Positions 48,827 through 58,287 of a DNA stretch of 64,000 nt are shown one piece after another. The stretch comes from Microbispora catharanthi (GTDB lineage: Bacteria; Actinomycetota; Actinomycetes; Streptosporangiales; Streptosporangiaceae). The stretch is taken from the NCBI RefSeq assembly GCF_006334915.2, contig NZ_VDMA02000009.1, positions 62,001 through 126,000 of the forward strand, read 5' to 3'. The position numbers and the translations under genes were made by a program. Positions within the stretch are counted from its first letter, which is position 1. Every line of letters begins with the position of its first letter. The notes under the pieces were generated by a model. It saw only the letters and a program-made list of their open reading frames with translations, did no database searches and was not told where the DNA came from.

Positions 48827-50152
48827 GTGAGACGGAGCCTGGCCCTGGTGGCGGTGGCCGTGACGGCGATGGTCGCGCTGGCCTTCCTCATCCCGCTGGC
48901 CGTCGCGGTAAAGGAGATCGCCGAGAGCCGCGCGCTCGCGGACGCCGAACGCCAGGCCGCCACGATCGTGCCCGCCCTCGTGGTGACCGACGACGCCGCC
49001 GCGCTGGAGCGCGCGCTGGCCAGCACCCCGGCGGGGACCTCCCGCCTGGCCGTCCACCTCCCCGGCGGACGCACGGTGGGCCGCTCCCGGGTCACGGCCG
49101 CCGACGTCGCGAGCGCGGCGGAAAGCGCCAGGACCGTGCCCGTCAGCAAGGGATACGTGCTGCTCAGACCGGTCGCTTTGGGCGGCGGACGGCGGGCCGT
49201 CATCGAGGCGTACGCGCCCGAGGCGGACGCGAGGAAGGGCGTGTCCACCTCCTGGGCCGTGCTGACCGGCGTCGCGGTCACCCTGGTGGTGGGGTCGGTG
49301 GTGGTGGCCGACCGGCTCGGGGCCCGGGTGGTCCGGGCGGCCCGCAGGCTCGGGCAGGCGGCGGCGGCCCTCGGGGCGGGCGACCTGACGGTGCGCATCG
49401 TCCCGGACGGCCCGCCCGAGCTGGTGGCCGCCGGGCGCGCGTTCAACGCGATGGCCGACCAGGTGGCGGGACTGCTCGCGGCCGAGCGCGAGCTCGCCGC
49501 CGACCTGTCGCACCGGCTGCGCACCCCGCTGACCGCGCTGCGGCTCAACCTCGGCGGCACCGGCCCCGAGGCCGAGCAGCGCAGGCTCGCCATCGACCGG
49601 CTCGAGCAGGCCGTGGACGAGATCATCGAAGCGGCCCGGCGGCCGTCCCGGGCCGTGCCGGCGGGCTGCGACGCCGCGCTCGTGCTGCGGGAACGGCTCG
49701 CCTTCTGGTCGGCGCTGGCCGAGGACCAGGCGCGGCCCTGGCAGCTCGTCGGCGCCGACGAGCCCAGCCCGGTGCCGGTCGCCGCGGCCGACCTCGGCGC
49801 GGTGGTCGACGCGCTGCTCGGCAACGTCTTCCGCCACACGCCGCAGGGCACGGCCTTCCGCGTCACCCTGCATCGGGGGAGCGGCATGGTGGGCATCCTC
49901 GTCGCGGACGCGGGCCCGGGCATCCCCGATCCGGAGAAGGCGCTGCGGCGGGGCAACAGCGGGGCCGGCTCCACCGGGCTCGGCCTCGACATCGCCCGGC
50001 GCCTGGCCGAGTCGACGGGCGGCGGGGTGCGCGTCGAGCCCTCGGCGCTCGGAGGGACCGGCGTCAACCTGTGGCTGCACACCGACGGCCGGGCGGTCGG
50101 CCCGCGTCGCCGTCTGCTGCGGCGCACCCGCGTCCGCGGCTCGCGCCACTGA
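48827..50152 (+). CDS. HAMP-type sensor histidine kinase
   Basis: A 441-residue sensor kinase: N-terminal helix (about 5-28), an extracytoplasmic region, a second helix (about 145-165), HAMP-like segment RAARRLGQAAAALGAGDLTV, HisKA with the His in LAADLSHRLRTPLTALRL, and HATPase with NVFRHTPQGT, DAGPGIPDPE and GLGLDIARRLAES. GTG at 48827 has GGGAG about six bases ahead. It acts with the OmpR-type regulator immediately upstream. Confidence 0.92.
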   Translation: MRRSLALVAVAVTAMVALAFLIPLAVAVKEIAESRALADAERQAATIVPALVVTDDAAALERALASTPAGTSRLAVHLPGGRTVGRSRVTAADVASAAESARTVPVSKGYVLLRPVALGGGRRAVIEAYAPEADARKGVSTSWAVLTGVAVTLVVGSVVVADRLGARVVRAARRLGQAAAALGAGDLTVRIVPDGPPELVAAGRAFNAMADQVAGLLAAERELAADLSHRLRTPLTALRLNLGGTGPEAEQRRLAIDRLEQAVDEIIEAARRPSRAVPAGCDAALVLRERLAFWSALAEDQARPWQLVGADEPSPVPVAAADLGAVVDALLGNVFRHTPQGTAFRVTLHRGSGMVGILVADAGPGIPDPEKALRRGNSGAGSTGLGLDIARRLAESTGGGVRVEPSALGGTGVNLWLHTDGRAVGPRRRLLRRTRVRGSRH

Positions 50153-50235
50153 CCCTCGCTGACACTTTGCTGCTGATCGTCCGAAAACTCCTACTGCGGC
50201 GGGATACATTCGGGGGACCGCAACCGGAGGGGATC

Positions 50236-53200
50236 GTGTTGGAGTTCCGCGTGCTCGGCCCGGTCGTCGTGCTCGACGACGGGGGGACGCCGCTCGACAT
50301 CGGGCCGTCTCAGCAGCGGGCGGTGCTGGCCCTGTGCGTGCTGGCGGCGCCGCGTCCGGTGAGCACGGCCAGGATCGTGGACGCGCTGTGGGAGCGGGAG
50401 CCGCCGCCGGGGGCGGTCAACACCGTGCAGGCGTACGTGTCGAAGCTGCGGCGCGTGCTCGAACCCGGCCGGGTGCGCAGGGCGAAGCCGTCGGTGCTGC
50501 TGAGCAGGCCGGGCGGGTACGCGATCGAGCTGCCACCCGAGAGCTTCGACCTCGGTCGTGCCGCGGCGGCCGTCGCGGCGGGCAGGCGGCTGCTGGAGGC
50601 GGGCGACCACGCGGGAGCCGCCGGGCAGCTCCGCCTGGCTCTGAAGGAGTGGCGGGGCGAGCCGCTGGCGGGGTTCGAGGACGAGCCCTGGGCGCGCGAC
50701 GAGATCGCCCATCTGGCGGAGCTCAGGCTCTCGGTCGTCGAGGACGTGGCCCAGGCCGAGCTCGCGCTCGGGCTCGGGCCGGCGCGGGTGCCCGAGCTGA
50801 CGAGGCTCGTGGCGGCGCATCCCCTGCGCGAGCGGCTGCGCAGGCTCGGCGCGCACGCCCTCTACCAGGCCGGCCGTCAGGCGGACGCGCTCGCCCTGCT
50901 CACCGAGGGCCGCCGGCTGCTCGTCGGCGAACTCGGCCTGGACCCCGATCCGCGCTCCCGCGAGCTGGAGCGGCGGATCCTGGAGCAGGACCCCGCGCTG
51001 ACGCCACCGCCCCCGCCACCGCCCCCGCCCGCGACTGCCCACGACCCCGCCCCCACCGCGACCCCCGCCCCCACCGCGACCCCTGTGCCCGAGGCGGACA
51101 CCGACGGTCCCGGACGGCGGGAGGGCGCGCTCATCGGGCGGGCCGCCGAATCGCGCGTCCTGCGCCGCGCCGTCACCGCGGACGGCCCGCTGATCGTGCT
51201 CGTGGCGGGCGAGCCGGGCATCGGCAAGACCAGCCTGGCGGAGGACGCCGCGGCGCACGCGCCTGTGGCGGTCTTCGGCCGCTGCTGGGACGGCACGGGC
51301 GCGCCGCCGTTCTGGCCCTGGGCCCAGGCCGTACGCCGGCTCACCGGACGGCACGGCGAACTGGCCGAGATGCTCGGCGCGACCGGGGAGTTCGCGCTGT
51401 ACGAGGCGTTCGCCCGGCTCGTCGCGGAGCACGCCGCGGCGCACGGCAGGGTGCTCGTCGTCCTCGACGACCTCCAGTGGGCCGACGCCTCGTCCCTGCG
51501 CCTGCTGGAGTTCCTCGCCACCACGCGGGCGTGCCAGGAGCTGACCGTGATCGCGACCTACCGCGACACGGAGGTGAGCGGGCCGCTGGCCCGCACGCTC
51601 GCCACGCTCGTACGGCTCCCGCACGTCGAGCGGGTCACGCTGGGCGGCCTCGGCGAGGACGCCATCGCCGAGTATCTGCGGCGGGCGGGCGCGGACGCGA
51701 CGCGGGCGGCCGAGGTGGCGAGGCGGACCGGCGGCAACCCCTTCTTCCTGGGCGAACTCGTCCACCTGGACGGCGGCGAGGTGCCGGGCGCGGTCGCGGA
51801 CGTGCTGCGCGGCAGGATGGCGGCGATGCCGCCGGGCGCCCCCGGCGTCCTGTCGGCGGCGGCCCTGCTGGGCCGCGACGCCCCGCTGGACGTGCTGCTC
51901 GACGTCGTGCACGACGTGATGGACGTGCCGCGCGACGAGGTGCTCGACGTGCTCGACGCGGCCGTCCGGGCGCGCCTGCTCACCGAGCACGACCTCGTCT
52001 ACCGGTTCGCCCACGACATCGTCCGCGACGTGCTGCGCGACGGCCTCGCCCCGCTGCGCAGGCGCCGCCTGCACGCCGGCATCGCGGCCGTGCTCGAACG
52101 GCGCGGCACGCACCTGGCCGAGCTGGCGCACCACTACCGCGAGGGCCTGGTCATCTCCGGCATGGCGGCCAAGGCGATCGAGTACGCCCGGCAGGCGGCC
52201 GCTCACGCCATGGCCCAGTTCGCCTACGAGGACGCCGTCGAGCACCTGCGGCACGCCGTCGCCCTCACCGGCCAGCTGCCGGTGGCCGCCTCGAGTGAGA
52301 GCCTTGTGCTGCGGTGCGACCTGCTGCTCGGCCTCGCGGAGGCGCAGTCGGCGGCCGGGATGAGCACGCAGGTCCACGCCTCGCTGGAGGAGGCGGCCGA
52401 GATCGCCGACGCTCTCGGGGACGACGACCGGCTGGCCCGCGCCGCGCTCGGGTTCTCCGACCCGCTGTCGTGGGCGATGTACGAGGAATGGGCGGCGGGC
52501 GGCGCGCTGACCGGGCGGATCGAGCGGGCGCTGCGAAGCCAGGGGGAGGGCTCGCCCTGGCGGTCCCAGCTCCTGGCGGCCTTCGCCGTCACGGGCTGTT
52601 TCACCCGGCCGGTCGAGGAGAGCTGCGCGCTCGCGGCCGAAGCCGTACGGGAGGCCCGCCTGCGCGGGGACGACGGCTCGCTGCTGCGGGCGCTGAGCGC
52701 GTACGAGATCCTCTCGCGCGGGGTCGCCGGGCACGCCGAGAGGCAGGCGGCCATCGACGAGATGACCGAGGTGGCCCGCCGGACCGGCGACCTGGTGGCC
52801 GAATGGCTGGCTCTGGAGGCCGAGCACGTCGAGCTGGTCAAACAGGGCGAGCTGGAGCGGGCGGACCGGCTGCTGACCTGGCTGTCGGACACCGCGCGCA
52901 GGATCAGGCAGCCCGCCCTGCTCAGCCTCGCCGCCTGGCTGTCGGCGATCCACGCCTATCTCCGCGGCGACCCCGGCCGCGCCCTGGCGGAGGCGGAGGA
53001 GTCGGTCCGGCTCCATCCGGAGGGCGCGCTCGGCCGCGACCACGCCGAGAGCCGGGCCCGTGTGTTCCGCTGCCTGGCGGCGCGGATGCGGGGTGACGCG
53101 ACGGCGGCGCTGGCGCTGGCGGAGGAGGCGCTGGCGCGGCGGCCCGGCCAGCCCGGATGGCGGGTGCTGCGCTGCGCGGCCCTGCTCGACCTCGGCAGGA

Positions 53201-53538
53201 GGGACGAGGCCGCGGAGGTCCTCGCGGAGCTGGCCCACGGCGGTTTCGCCGGCATGCGGGGCGACATCGCCTACCGGTTCATCCCCGACCTGCTGAGTGA
53301 GGTGTGCCTGGCCCTGGGCGACAGGGCCGCGGCGGCGGCGCTGCACGACCTGCTCCTGCCGCATCAGGGCCGCCTGCTCGGCTGGTCGGTGACCGACCTG
53401 TGCCTGGCCCGCCTGGCGCTCGCGCGGGACGACCGCGATGCGGCGGGCCCCCGCCTGCGCGCCGCGCTCGCTCTCGTCCGCCGCTCCGGGGTCGCCCTCT
53501 ACGAGAAGCCGATCCTGGCCCTGCTCAACAGCGTGTGA
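50236..53538 (+). CDS. SARP/BTAD-AAA ATPase transcriptional regulator (AfsR-like)
   Basis: An 1100-residue regulator: OmpR-type winged helix (1-95, VLEFRVLGPVVVLDDGGTPL), BTAD domain (about 95-245, FDLGRAAAAVAAGRRLLEAG), Pro-rich linker (about 255-300), AAA/NB-ARC-like ATPase with Walker A GEPGIGKTSL and Walker B RVLVVLDDLQWADASS, then helical TPR-like repeats to the end. The family activates secondary metabolite or stress genes; no biosynthetic cluster is adjacent. GTG at 50236 with GGAGG five bases before. Confidence 0.9.
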   Translation: MLEFRVLGPVVVLDDGGTPLDIGPSQQRAVLALCVLAAPRPVSTARIVDALWEREPPPGAVNTVQAYVSKLRRVLEPGRVRRAKPSVLLSRPGGYAIELPPESFDLGRAAAAVAAGRRLLEAGDHAGAAGQLRLALKEWRGEPLAGFEDEPWARDEIAHLAELRLSVVEDVAQAELALGLGPARVPELTRLVAAHPLRERLRRLGAHALYQAGRQADALALLTEGRRLLVGELGLDPDPRSRELERRILEQDPALTPPPPPPPPPATAHDPAPTATPAPTATPVPEADTDGPGRREGALIGRAAESRVLRRAVTADGPLIVLVAGEPGIGKTSLAEDAAAHAPVAVFGRCWDGTGAPPFWPWAQAVRRLTGRHGELAEMLGATGEFALYEAFARLVAEHAAAHGRVLVVLDDLQWADASSLRLLEFLATTRACQELTVIATYRDTEVSGPLARTLATLVRLPHVERVTLGGLGEDAIAEYLRRAGADATRAAEVARRTGGNPFFLGELVHLDGGEVPGAVADVLRGRMAAMPPGAPGVLSAAALLGRDAPLDVLLDVVHDVMDVPRDEVLDVLDAAVRARLLTEHDLVYRFAHDIVRDVLRDGLAPLRRRRLHAGIAAVLERRGTHLAELAHHYREGLVISGMAAKAIEYARQAAAHAMAQFAYEDAVEHLRHAVALTGQLPVAASSESLVLRCDLLLGLAEAQSAAGMSTQVHASLEEAAEIADALGDDDRLARAALGFSDPLSWAMYEEWAAGGALTGRIERALRSQGEGSPWRSQLLAAFAVTGCFTRPVEESCALAAEAVREARLRGDDGSLLRALSAYEILSRGVAGHAERQAAIDEMTEVARRTGDLVAEWLALEAEHVELVKQGELERADRLLTWLSDTARRIRQPALLSLAAWLSAIHAYLRGDPGRALAEAEESVRLHPEGALGRDHAESRARVFRCLAARMRGDATAALALAEEALARRPGQPGWRVLRCAALLDLGRRDEAAEVLAELAHGGFAGMRGDIAYRFIPDLLSEVCLALGDRAAAAALHDLLLPHQGRLLGWSVTDLCLARLALARDDRDAAGPRLRAALALVRRSGVALYEKPILALLNSV

Positions 53539-54396
53539 TCACCCGTTCTTCAGGGCTTCGGCGAGGGTGTCGCGCAGCGGCGTGGTCGGCCGGCCGATGA
53601 GGCGGGACAGGTCGCCGGGGGTGCCGCCGAGCCAGCCGTCGGCGATGTCGGCGTCGACCTGGGCGAACAGGGCCGCGACCGGTTCGGGCAGGCCGTTCGC
53701 CTCCAGCGCCCTGGCGTACTCCGCGACGGGCAGGTCCCGATACTCGACCGGCGCGCCGGACACTTCGGAGACCACGGCGGCCAGCTCGGGCATGCTCCAG
53801 GCGACGTCGCCCGTCAGCTCGTACACCGCGTCGCGGTGTCCTTCACCAGCCAGGACGGCGGCCGCGGCGGCGGCGAAGTCGGCGCGCGCCGCCGAGGCGA
53901 CGCGGCCGTCGCGGGCGCTGCCCGGGATGACGCCGCTCTGCGCGCCCTGCCGGGCCGCCGCGATGTAGTTCTCGTGATACCAGCCGTTGCGCAGGAAGGC
54001 GAAGGGCAGCCCGCTCGCGCGGATGTACTCCTCGGTCGCCTTGTGGTCGGGCGCGAGGCCCAGCGGGGTGGTGTCGGCGCGCGGGATGCTCGTGTAGGCG
54101 AGCAGCTCGACGCCGGCCGCCCGGGCGGCGTCCACCACGGCCTTGTGCTGGTCGACCCGCCGGCCGGGCTCGCTGCCGGAGACGAGCAGGACCCTGGTGG
54201 CGCCCTCGAGCGCCGGTCCCAGCGTGGCGGGACGGTCGTAGTCCGCCTCGCGCACCTGGATGCCCCGCTCGGCCAGGTCGGCCGCCTTCTCCGGGCTGCG
54301 CACCGCCGCGACGATCCGCGAGGCGGGCACGCGCCCGGCGAGTTCCTCGACGACCAGCCTGCCGAGGTGTCCGGTGGCTCCGGTCACGACAATCAT
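53539..54396 (-). CDS. NmrA-like NAD(P)H-binding oxidoreductase (QorB/YtfG type)
   Basis: A 285-residue extended-SDR/NmrA protein: IVVTGATGHLGRLVVEELAG (nucleotide motif), RIVAAVRSPEKAADLAERGI, LLVSGSEPGRRVDQHKAVVD, AYTSIPRADTTPLGLAPDHK and FLRNGWYHENY. This matches the quinone oxidoreductase QorB/YtfG group. Divergent from an HxlR regulator, with which it forms a typical redox-sensing pair. Confidence 0.88.
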   Translation of the reverse strand: MIVVTGATGHLGRLVVEELAGRVPASRIVAAVRSPEKAADLAERGIQVREADYDRPATLGPALEGATRVLLVSGSEPGRRVDQHKAVVDAARAAGVELLAYTSIPRADTTPLGLAPDHKATEEYIRASGLPFAFLRNGWYHENYIAAARQGAQSGVIPGSARDGRVASAARADFAAAAAAVLAGEGHRDAVYELTGDVAWSMPELAAVVSEVSGAPVEYRDLPVAEYARALEANGLPEPVAALFAQVDADIADGWLGGTPGDLSRLIGRPTTPLRDTLAEALKNG

Positions 54397-54410
54397 GGTT
54401 TCTCCTCCAC

Positions 54411-54450
54411 AGTGCTTTCCTTTGGTTAGTGCTTTCTATCAGAAAGTACT
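54411..54450. promoter_or_regulatory. HxlR operator between the divergent qorB-like and HxlR genes
   Basis: Three half-sites: AGTGCTTTCC (54411-54420), AGTGCTTTCT (54428-54437) and the inverted AGAAAGTACT (54441-54450). The last two form a near-perfect dyad with three central bases. The site lies between the two start codons and could control both genes. Confidence 0.65.
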
Positions 54451-54472
54451 TCGAGAGCGTAAGCTGACGGCC

Positions 54473-54844
54473 ATGGAGGAGTTCGAGGAGCTCGTCGCCG
54501 ACGTCTTCTCACGGAAGTGCACCTCGCGCACCGTGCTGGAGACCATCACCGGCCGATGGGCGATCCTGGCGATTGCGGCCCTGCACGAAGGGCCCTACCG
54601 CTTCAACGCGCTGCGCCGCCGCGTGGACGGGGTGAGCGAGAAGATGCTGTCCCAGACCCTCCAGGCACTGGAACGCGACGGCATGGTGCTGCGGGAGGCC
54701 GAGCACACGATCCCGCCCCGGGTCGAATACAGCCTCACCCCGCTCGGCCGCGAGGCCGCCGAGCGCCTGCTTCCGCTCCTCGCCTGGACGGAGGAGCGCA
54801 TGCCCGAGGTCGTCGCCGCCCGGGAGCGCCACGAGGAACGCTGA
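54473..54844 (+). CDS. HxlR-family transcriptional regulator
   Basis: A 123-residue winged-helix regulator: CTSRTVLETITGRWAILAIA, LHEGPYRFNALRRRVDGVSE, KMLSQTLQALERDGMVLREA and VEYSLTPLGREAAERLLPL. The Cys near the N-terminus (RKCTSR) is at the place where QorR/YodB-type sensors carry a redox Cys. TAAGCT ends seven bases before the ATG with no ribosome site, so a leaderless transcript is likely. Confidence 0.9.
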   Translation: MEEFEELVADVFSRKCTSRTVLETITGRWAILAIAALHEGPYRFNALRRRVDGVSEKMLSQTLQALERDGMVLREAEHTIPPRVEYSLTPLGREAAERLLPLLAWTEERMPEVVAARERHEER

Positions 54845-54901
54845 ACCCCCGGCAAGCCCGCGCCAAGTTCGGAACAAGACCGTCCGCCGAGCCTGTGGAG
54901 C

Positions 54902-55648
54902 ATGGACACACAGCCGACAGGTCCCTGGCGGATCGCGCCCGACGTGGTGCTCGTCCCGATGATCGAACCCGCGGCGGCGGGGTACGCGCACATCGACTCG
55001 ATGGTCATCACCGGACGCGAGCCGGTGATCGTGGACACCGGCGCGGCCGAGCACCGCGAGCGCTGGACCGAGGACGTCTTCGCGGTCGTGGAGCCGCGCG
55101 ACGTGCGATGGATCTTCCTGAGCCACGACGACCCCGACCACGCGGGCAACCTGGAGGTCGCCCTGGAGATGTGCCCGGCCGCGACGCTGGTCACCGGCTC
55201 GCCCCCGCGCCCGGGGCGCGGCTTCGCGCCGCCGCCGGGCCGTACGCGCCGGATCGCCGACGACGAGTCGTTCGACGCGGGCGACCGGCGGCTGACCGCG
55301 GTGCGGCCCCCGCTCTACGACGCCCCGGCGACCCGGGGGCTGTACGACGACCGCAGCGGGGTCTACTGGGCGGCCGACTGCTTCGGGGCCGAGGTGCCGG
55401 TCGCGACCGCCGACGCGGGGGAGCTCCCGCTGGAGGACTATCTGAAGGCCGTGCGCGCCTTCGGCGCGGGGCTCAGCCCCTGGCACCGCTGGCTCGACCC
55501 GCGGATCTTCGGCCGTCACGTCGACCGGCTCGCGGCCATGGAGATCATCGCGATCGCCTCGGCCCACGGGCCGACCGCGACCGGGGACCGCGTCGCCGGG
55601 GTGATCGGCGCCGTACGCGGTCTCGCCGGGGCGCCTGATCCGGGGTGA
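54902..55648 (+). CDS. MBL-fold metallohydrolase
   Basis: A 248-residue metallo-beta-lactamase-fold protein: IDSMVITGREPVIVDTGAAE, the metal motif FLSHDDPDHAGNLEVALEMC, and late SGVYWAADCFGAEVP and IASAHGPTATGD. The HxDxDH arrangement resembles the diiron oxygen-reductase core of flavodiiron proteins, but the flavodoxin domain is absent. Located 57 bases after the HxlR gene. Confidence 0.83.
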   Translation: MDTQPTGPWRIAPDVVLVPMIEPAAAGYAHIDSMVITGREPVIVDTGAAEHRERWTEDVFAVVEPRDVRWIFLSHDDPDHAGNLEVALEMCPAATLVTGSPPRPGRGFAPPPGRTRRIADDESFDAGDRRLTAVRPPLYDAPATRGLYDDRSGVYWAADCFGAEVPVATADAGELPLEDYLKAVRAFGAGLSPWHRWLDPRIFGRHVDRLAAMEIIAIASAHGPTATGDRVAGVIGAVRGLAGAPDPG

Positions 55649-55962
55649 GTCACAGCCGGGCGGCTGCGCTCCGTGACGGACGGGACGGGCGCCCCGCGTC
55701 CGTTCTCGGCGAGTCGGTCCAGGTCACCGGTGCTTTGCTCGCTGATGGCCGGTTCACCCCGTTGCCATACACGCAGTTAACGTGGCGAGACTGTCGAAGC
55801 CTTTTCTGGGCAGGCACGATGTCTTGTGAACGACAGTCAGCACCACGATCTCGCACGCGGGGTTCCGGGAAGGGTACGGACCGTGGGCGAGTGCGACCAT
55901 AGAGCCGGTGGGCTCCGGGACCTTCCCGGCGTGACCGCCGAGCCGGAGGGCGAGGAGGTCCA
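55649..55962. other. Gene-free stretch before glgX
   Basis: I see no convincing gene in these 314 bases. A GTG frame of 85 codons overlaps the MBL stop but is Arg/Ser-rich with no domain or ribosome site. A GACTGTC/GACAGTC pair (from about 55791 to 55838) and the AT-richer TTGCCATACACGCAGTTAAC region may be the glgX promoter area. Confidence 0.4.
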
Positions 55963-58119
55963 GTGAGGGAGATCTGGCCGGGGGATTCCTATCCGCTCGG
56001 GGCGACGTACGACGGAGCGGGCACCAACTTCGCGCTCTTCTCCGAGGTGGCCGAGCGCGTAGAGCTGTGCCTGTTCGACGACGACGGCAACGAGGAGCGC
56101 GTCTCGCTGAGCGAGGTGGACGGCTTCGTCTGGCACTGCTACCTGCCCGGTGTGGGGCCGGGCCAGCGGTACGGCTACCGCGTCCACGGGCCCTACTCGC
56201 CCGCCGACGGCCTGCGCTGCAACCCCAACAAGCTGCTGCTCGACCCGTACGCCAAGGCGGTGGAGGGCTCGGTCAACTGGGACCAGGCGGTGTACGGCTA
56301 CCGCTTCGGCGAGCCGGACAGCCGGGACGACAGCGACTCGGCGCCGTACGTGCCGAGGTCGATCGTCGTCAACCCGTTCTTCGGCTGGGGACACGACCGG
56401 CCGCCGGCCACGCCCTACCACGACACGGTGATCTACGAGGCGCACGTGCGCGGCCTCACGACAAGCCATCCGAAGATCCCCGAGCGGATCCGGGGCACGT
56501 ACGCCGCCCTGGGCCACCCCGAGATCATCGACCACCTCACCTCGCTCGGCGTCACCGCGATCGAGCTCATGCCGGTCCACCAGTTCGTGACCGACCACAT
56601 GCTGGAGAAGCGGGGGCTGTCCAACTACTGGGGCTACAACACGATCGGCTTCTTCGCGCCGCACAACGCGTACTCCAGCTCGGGGCAGCGCGGCGGGCAG
56701 GTGCTGGAGTTCAAGGCGATGGTGAAGGCCCTGCACGAGGCGGGCATCGAGGTGATCCTCGACGTCGTCTACAACCACACGGCGGAGGGCAACCACCTGG
56801 GCCCGACCCTGTCCATGCGCGGCATCGACAACGCCAACTACTACCGGCTGGTCGAGGACGACCGGCGCTACTACATGGACACCACCGGCACCGGCAACAG
56901 CCTGCTGATGCGCAGCCCGCACGCACTCCAGCTGATCATGGACTCGCTGCGCTACTGGGTGCGCGACATGCACGTGGACGGCTTCCGCTTCGACCTCGCG
57001 GCCTCCCTCGCCCGCGAGCTGCACGAGGTCGACCGGCTGAGCGCGTTCTTCGACCTCGTCCAGCAGGACCCGGTGCTGTCGCAGGTCAAGCTCATCGCCG
57101 AGCCGTGGGACGTCGGCCCAGGCGGCTACCAGGTCGGCAACTTCCCGGCCCGCTGGACCGAGTGGAACGGCCGCTACCGCGACACCATCCGCGACATGTG
57201 GCGGGGCGAGCCCGCCGCGCTGCCGGAGTTCGCCAGCCGTCTCACCGGGTCGAGCGACCTCTACCAGGACGACAGCCGCCGCCCGGCCGCGTCGATCAAC
57301 TTCGTCACCTGCCACGACGGCTTCACGCTGCAGGACCTGGTGTCGTACAACGACAAGCACAACGAGGCCAACGGCGAGGACAACCGCGACGGCGCGGACG
57401 ACAACCGTTCCTGGAACTGCGGGGTGGAGGGCCCGGCGACCGGTCCGGTCGCCCAGCTCCGCGAACGGCAGAAGCGCAACTTCCTGGCCACGCTGTTCCT
57501 GTCGCAGGGCGTGCCGATGCTGTCGCACGGCGACGAGATCGGCCGCACCCAGCAGGGCAACAACAACTCCTACTGCCAGGACAACGAGATCAGCTGGGTC
57601 GACTGGGGCACGATCCTGGAGGCCGGTGCGAGGGATGACGCGGGAACCAGGGAGAAGCGCCAGCTTCTCGACTTCACCCGGCGCCTGGCCCGGCTGCGCC
57701 GCGACCACCCGGTCTTCCGCCGCCGCCGCTTCTTCTACGGCCGGCCCGTACGCGGGTCGCACGACGAGCTGAGCGACATCGCCTGGCTCACGCCGTCCGG
57801 CACGGAGATGACCGACGCCGACTGGACGAACGGCTACGCCAAGGCACTGGCGGTGTTCCTGAACGGCGACGCCATCACCGAGCCCGACAGGCGCGGCAGG
57901 CGGATCAGCGACGACTCGTTCCTGCTGCTGTTCAACGCCCACCACGAGGTCATCAAGTTCACGATCCCCGACGACTACGGCGAGCTGTGGGCGACCGAGC
58001 TGGACACGGCGATGCCGGTGCTGAGCGAGTCGCGCGTGTGCCGGGCCGGCGAGGCCGTGCCCGTGAGCGGCCGGTCGGTGCGGGTGCTGCGTAGAGTCCG
58101 GCCTGTGCTGGGGTCCTGA
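55963..58119 (+). CDS. glgX: Glycogen debranching enzyme GlgX (isoamylase type)
   Basis: Cytoplasmic GH13 debranching enzyme of 718 residues removing alpha-1,6 branches from glycogen or limit dextrin. N-terminal CBM48 (YPLGATYDGAGTNFALFSEV), then GH13 regions: ILDVVYNHTAEGN, GFRFDLAASLARE (nucleophile Asp), KLIAEPWDVGPGGYQ (acid/base Glu) and NFVTCHDGFTLQDLV (stabilising Asp). GTG start with AGGAGG seven or so bases upstream. It heads the trehalose cluster and supplies linear chains for TreY. Confidence 0.95.
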   Translation: MREIWPGDSYPLGATYDGAGTNFALFSEVAERVELCLFDDDGNEERVSLSEVDGFVWHCYLPGVGPGQRYGYRVHGPYSPADGLRCNPNKLLLDPYAKAVEGSVNWDQAVYGYRFGEPDSRDDSDSAPYVPRSIVVNPFFGWGHDRPPATPYHDTVIYEAHVRGLTTSHPKIPERIRGTYAALGHPEIIDHLTSLGVTAIELMPVHQFVTDHMLEKRGLSNYWGYNTIGFFAPHNAYSSSGQRGGQVLEFKAMVKALHEAGIEVILDVVYNHTAEGNHLGPTLSMRGIDNANYYRLVEDDRRYYMDTTGTGNSLLMRSPHALQLIMDSLRYWVRDMHVDGFRFDLAASLARELHEVDRLSAFFDLVQQDPVLSQVKLIAEPWDVGPGGYQVGNFPARWTEWNGRYRDTIRDMWRGEPAALPEFASRLTGSSDLYQDDSRRPAASINFVTCHDGFTLQDLVSYNDKHNEANGEDNRDGADDNRSWNCGVEGPATGPVAQLRERQKRNFLATLFLSQGVPMLSHGDEIGRTQQGNNNSYCQDNEISWVDWGTILEAGARDDAGTREKRQLLDFTRRLARLRRDHPVFRRRRFFYGRPVRGSHDELSDIAWLTPSGTEMTDADWTNGYAKALAVFLNGDAITEPDRRGRRISDDSFLLLFNAHHEVIKFTIPDDYGELWATELDTAMPVLSESRVCRAGEAVPVSGRSVRVLRRVRPVLGS

Positions 58120-58171
58120 CCAGCACCGATGCGCGAATAGAGTGCGCTTCGGCGTTAGTCCGTGTCACATC

Positions 58172-58208
58172 GGGCAGGAGGGGAGCCGGTCCTGCGCTCC
58201 TCCTGCCC
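58172..58208 (+). terminator. Hairpin between glgX and treY
   Basis: GGGCAGGAG (58172-58180) pairs with CTCCTGCCC (58200-58208), with further pairing inside (GGAGC/GCTCC). It lies 52 bases after the glgX stop and 80 before treY. Terminator or attenuator; no long T-run follows. Confidence 0.5.
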
Positions 58209-58287
58209 GTCGCGGTGCTGGCAGGGGCGCGCTCGTGACGTGCACTATGGACACGACCTCCGGAAACGCGCTGCGAAAGGCGGTTCG

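Noticed and set aside
50191-53364. 1057-codon minus-strand frame opposite the SARP-type regulator
   Set aside because: Antisense shadow. The plus-strand frame has clear winged-helix, BTAD and Walker motifs.
48091-53538. Two-component pair plus SARP regulator considered as the edge of an antibiotic gene cluster
   Set aside because: No polyketide, peptide or terpene synthase genes are present in the window near these regulators.
55645-55902. 85-codon GTG frame overlapping the MBL gene stop
   Set aside because: No ribosome site, no domain, and Arg/Ser-rich composition like random GC-rich DNA.
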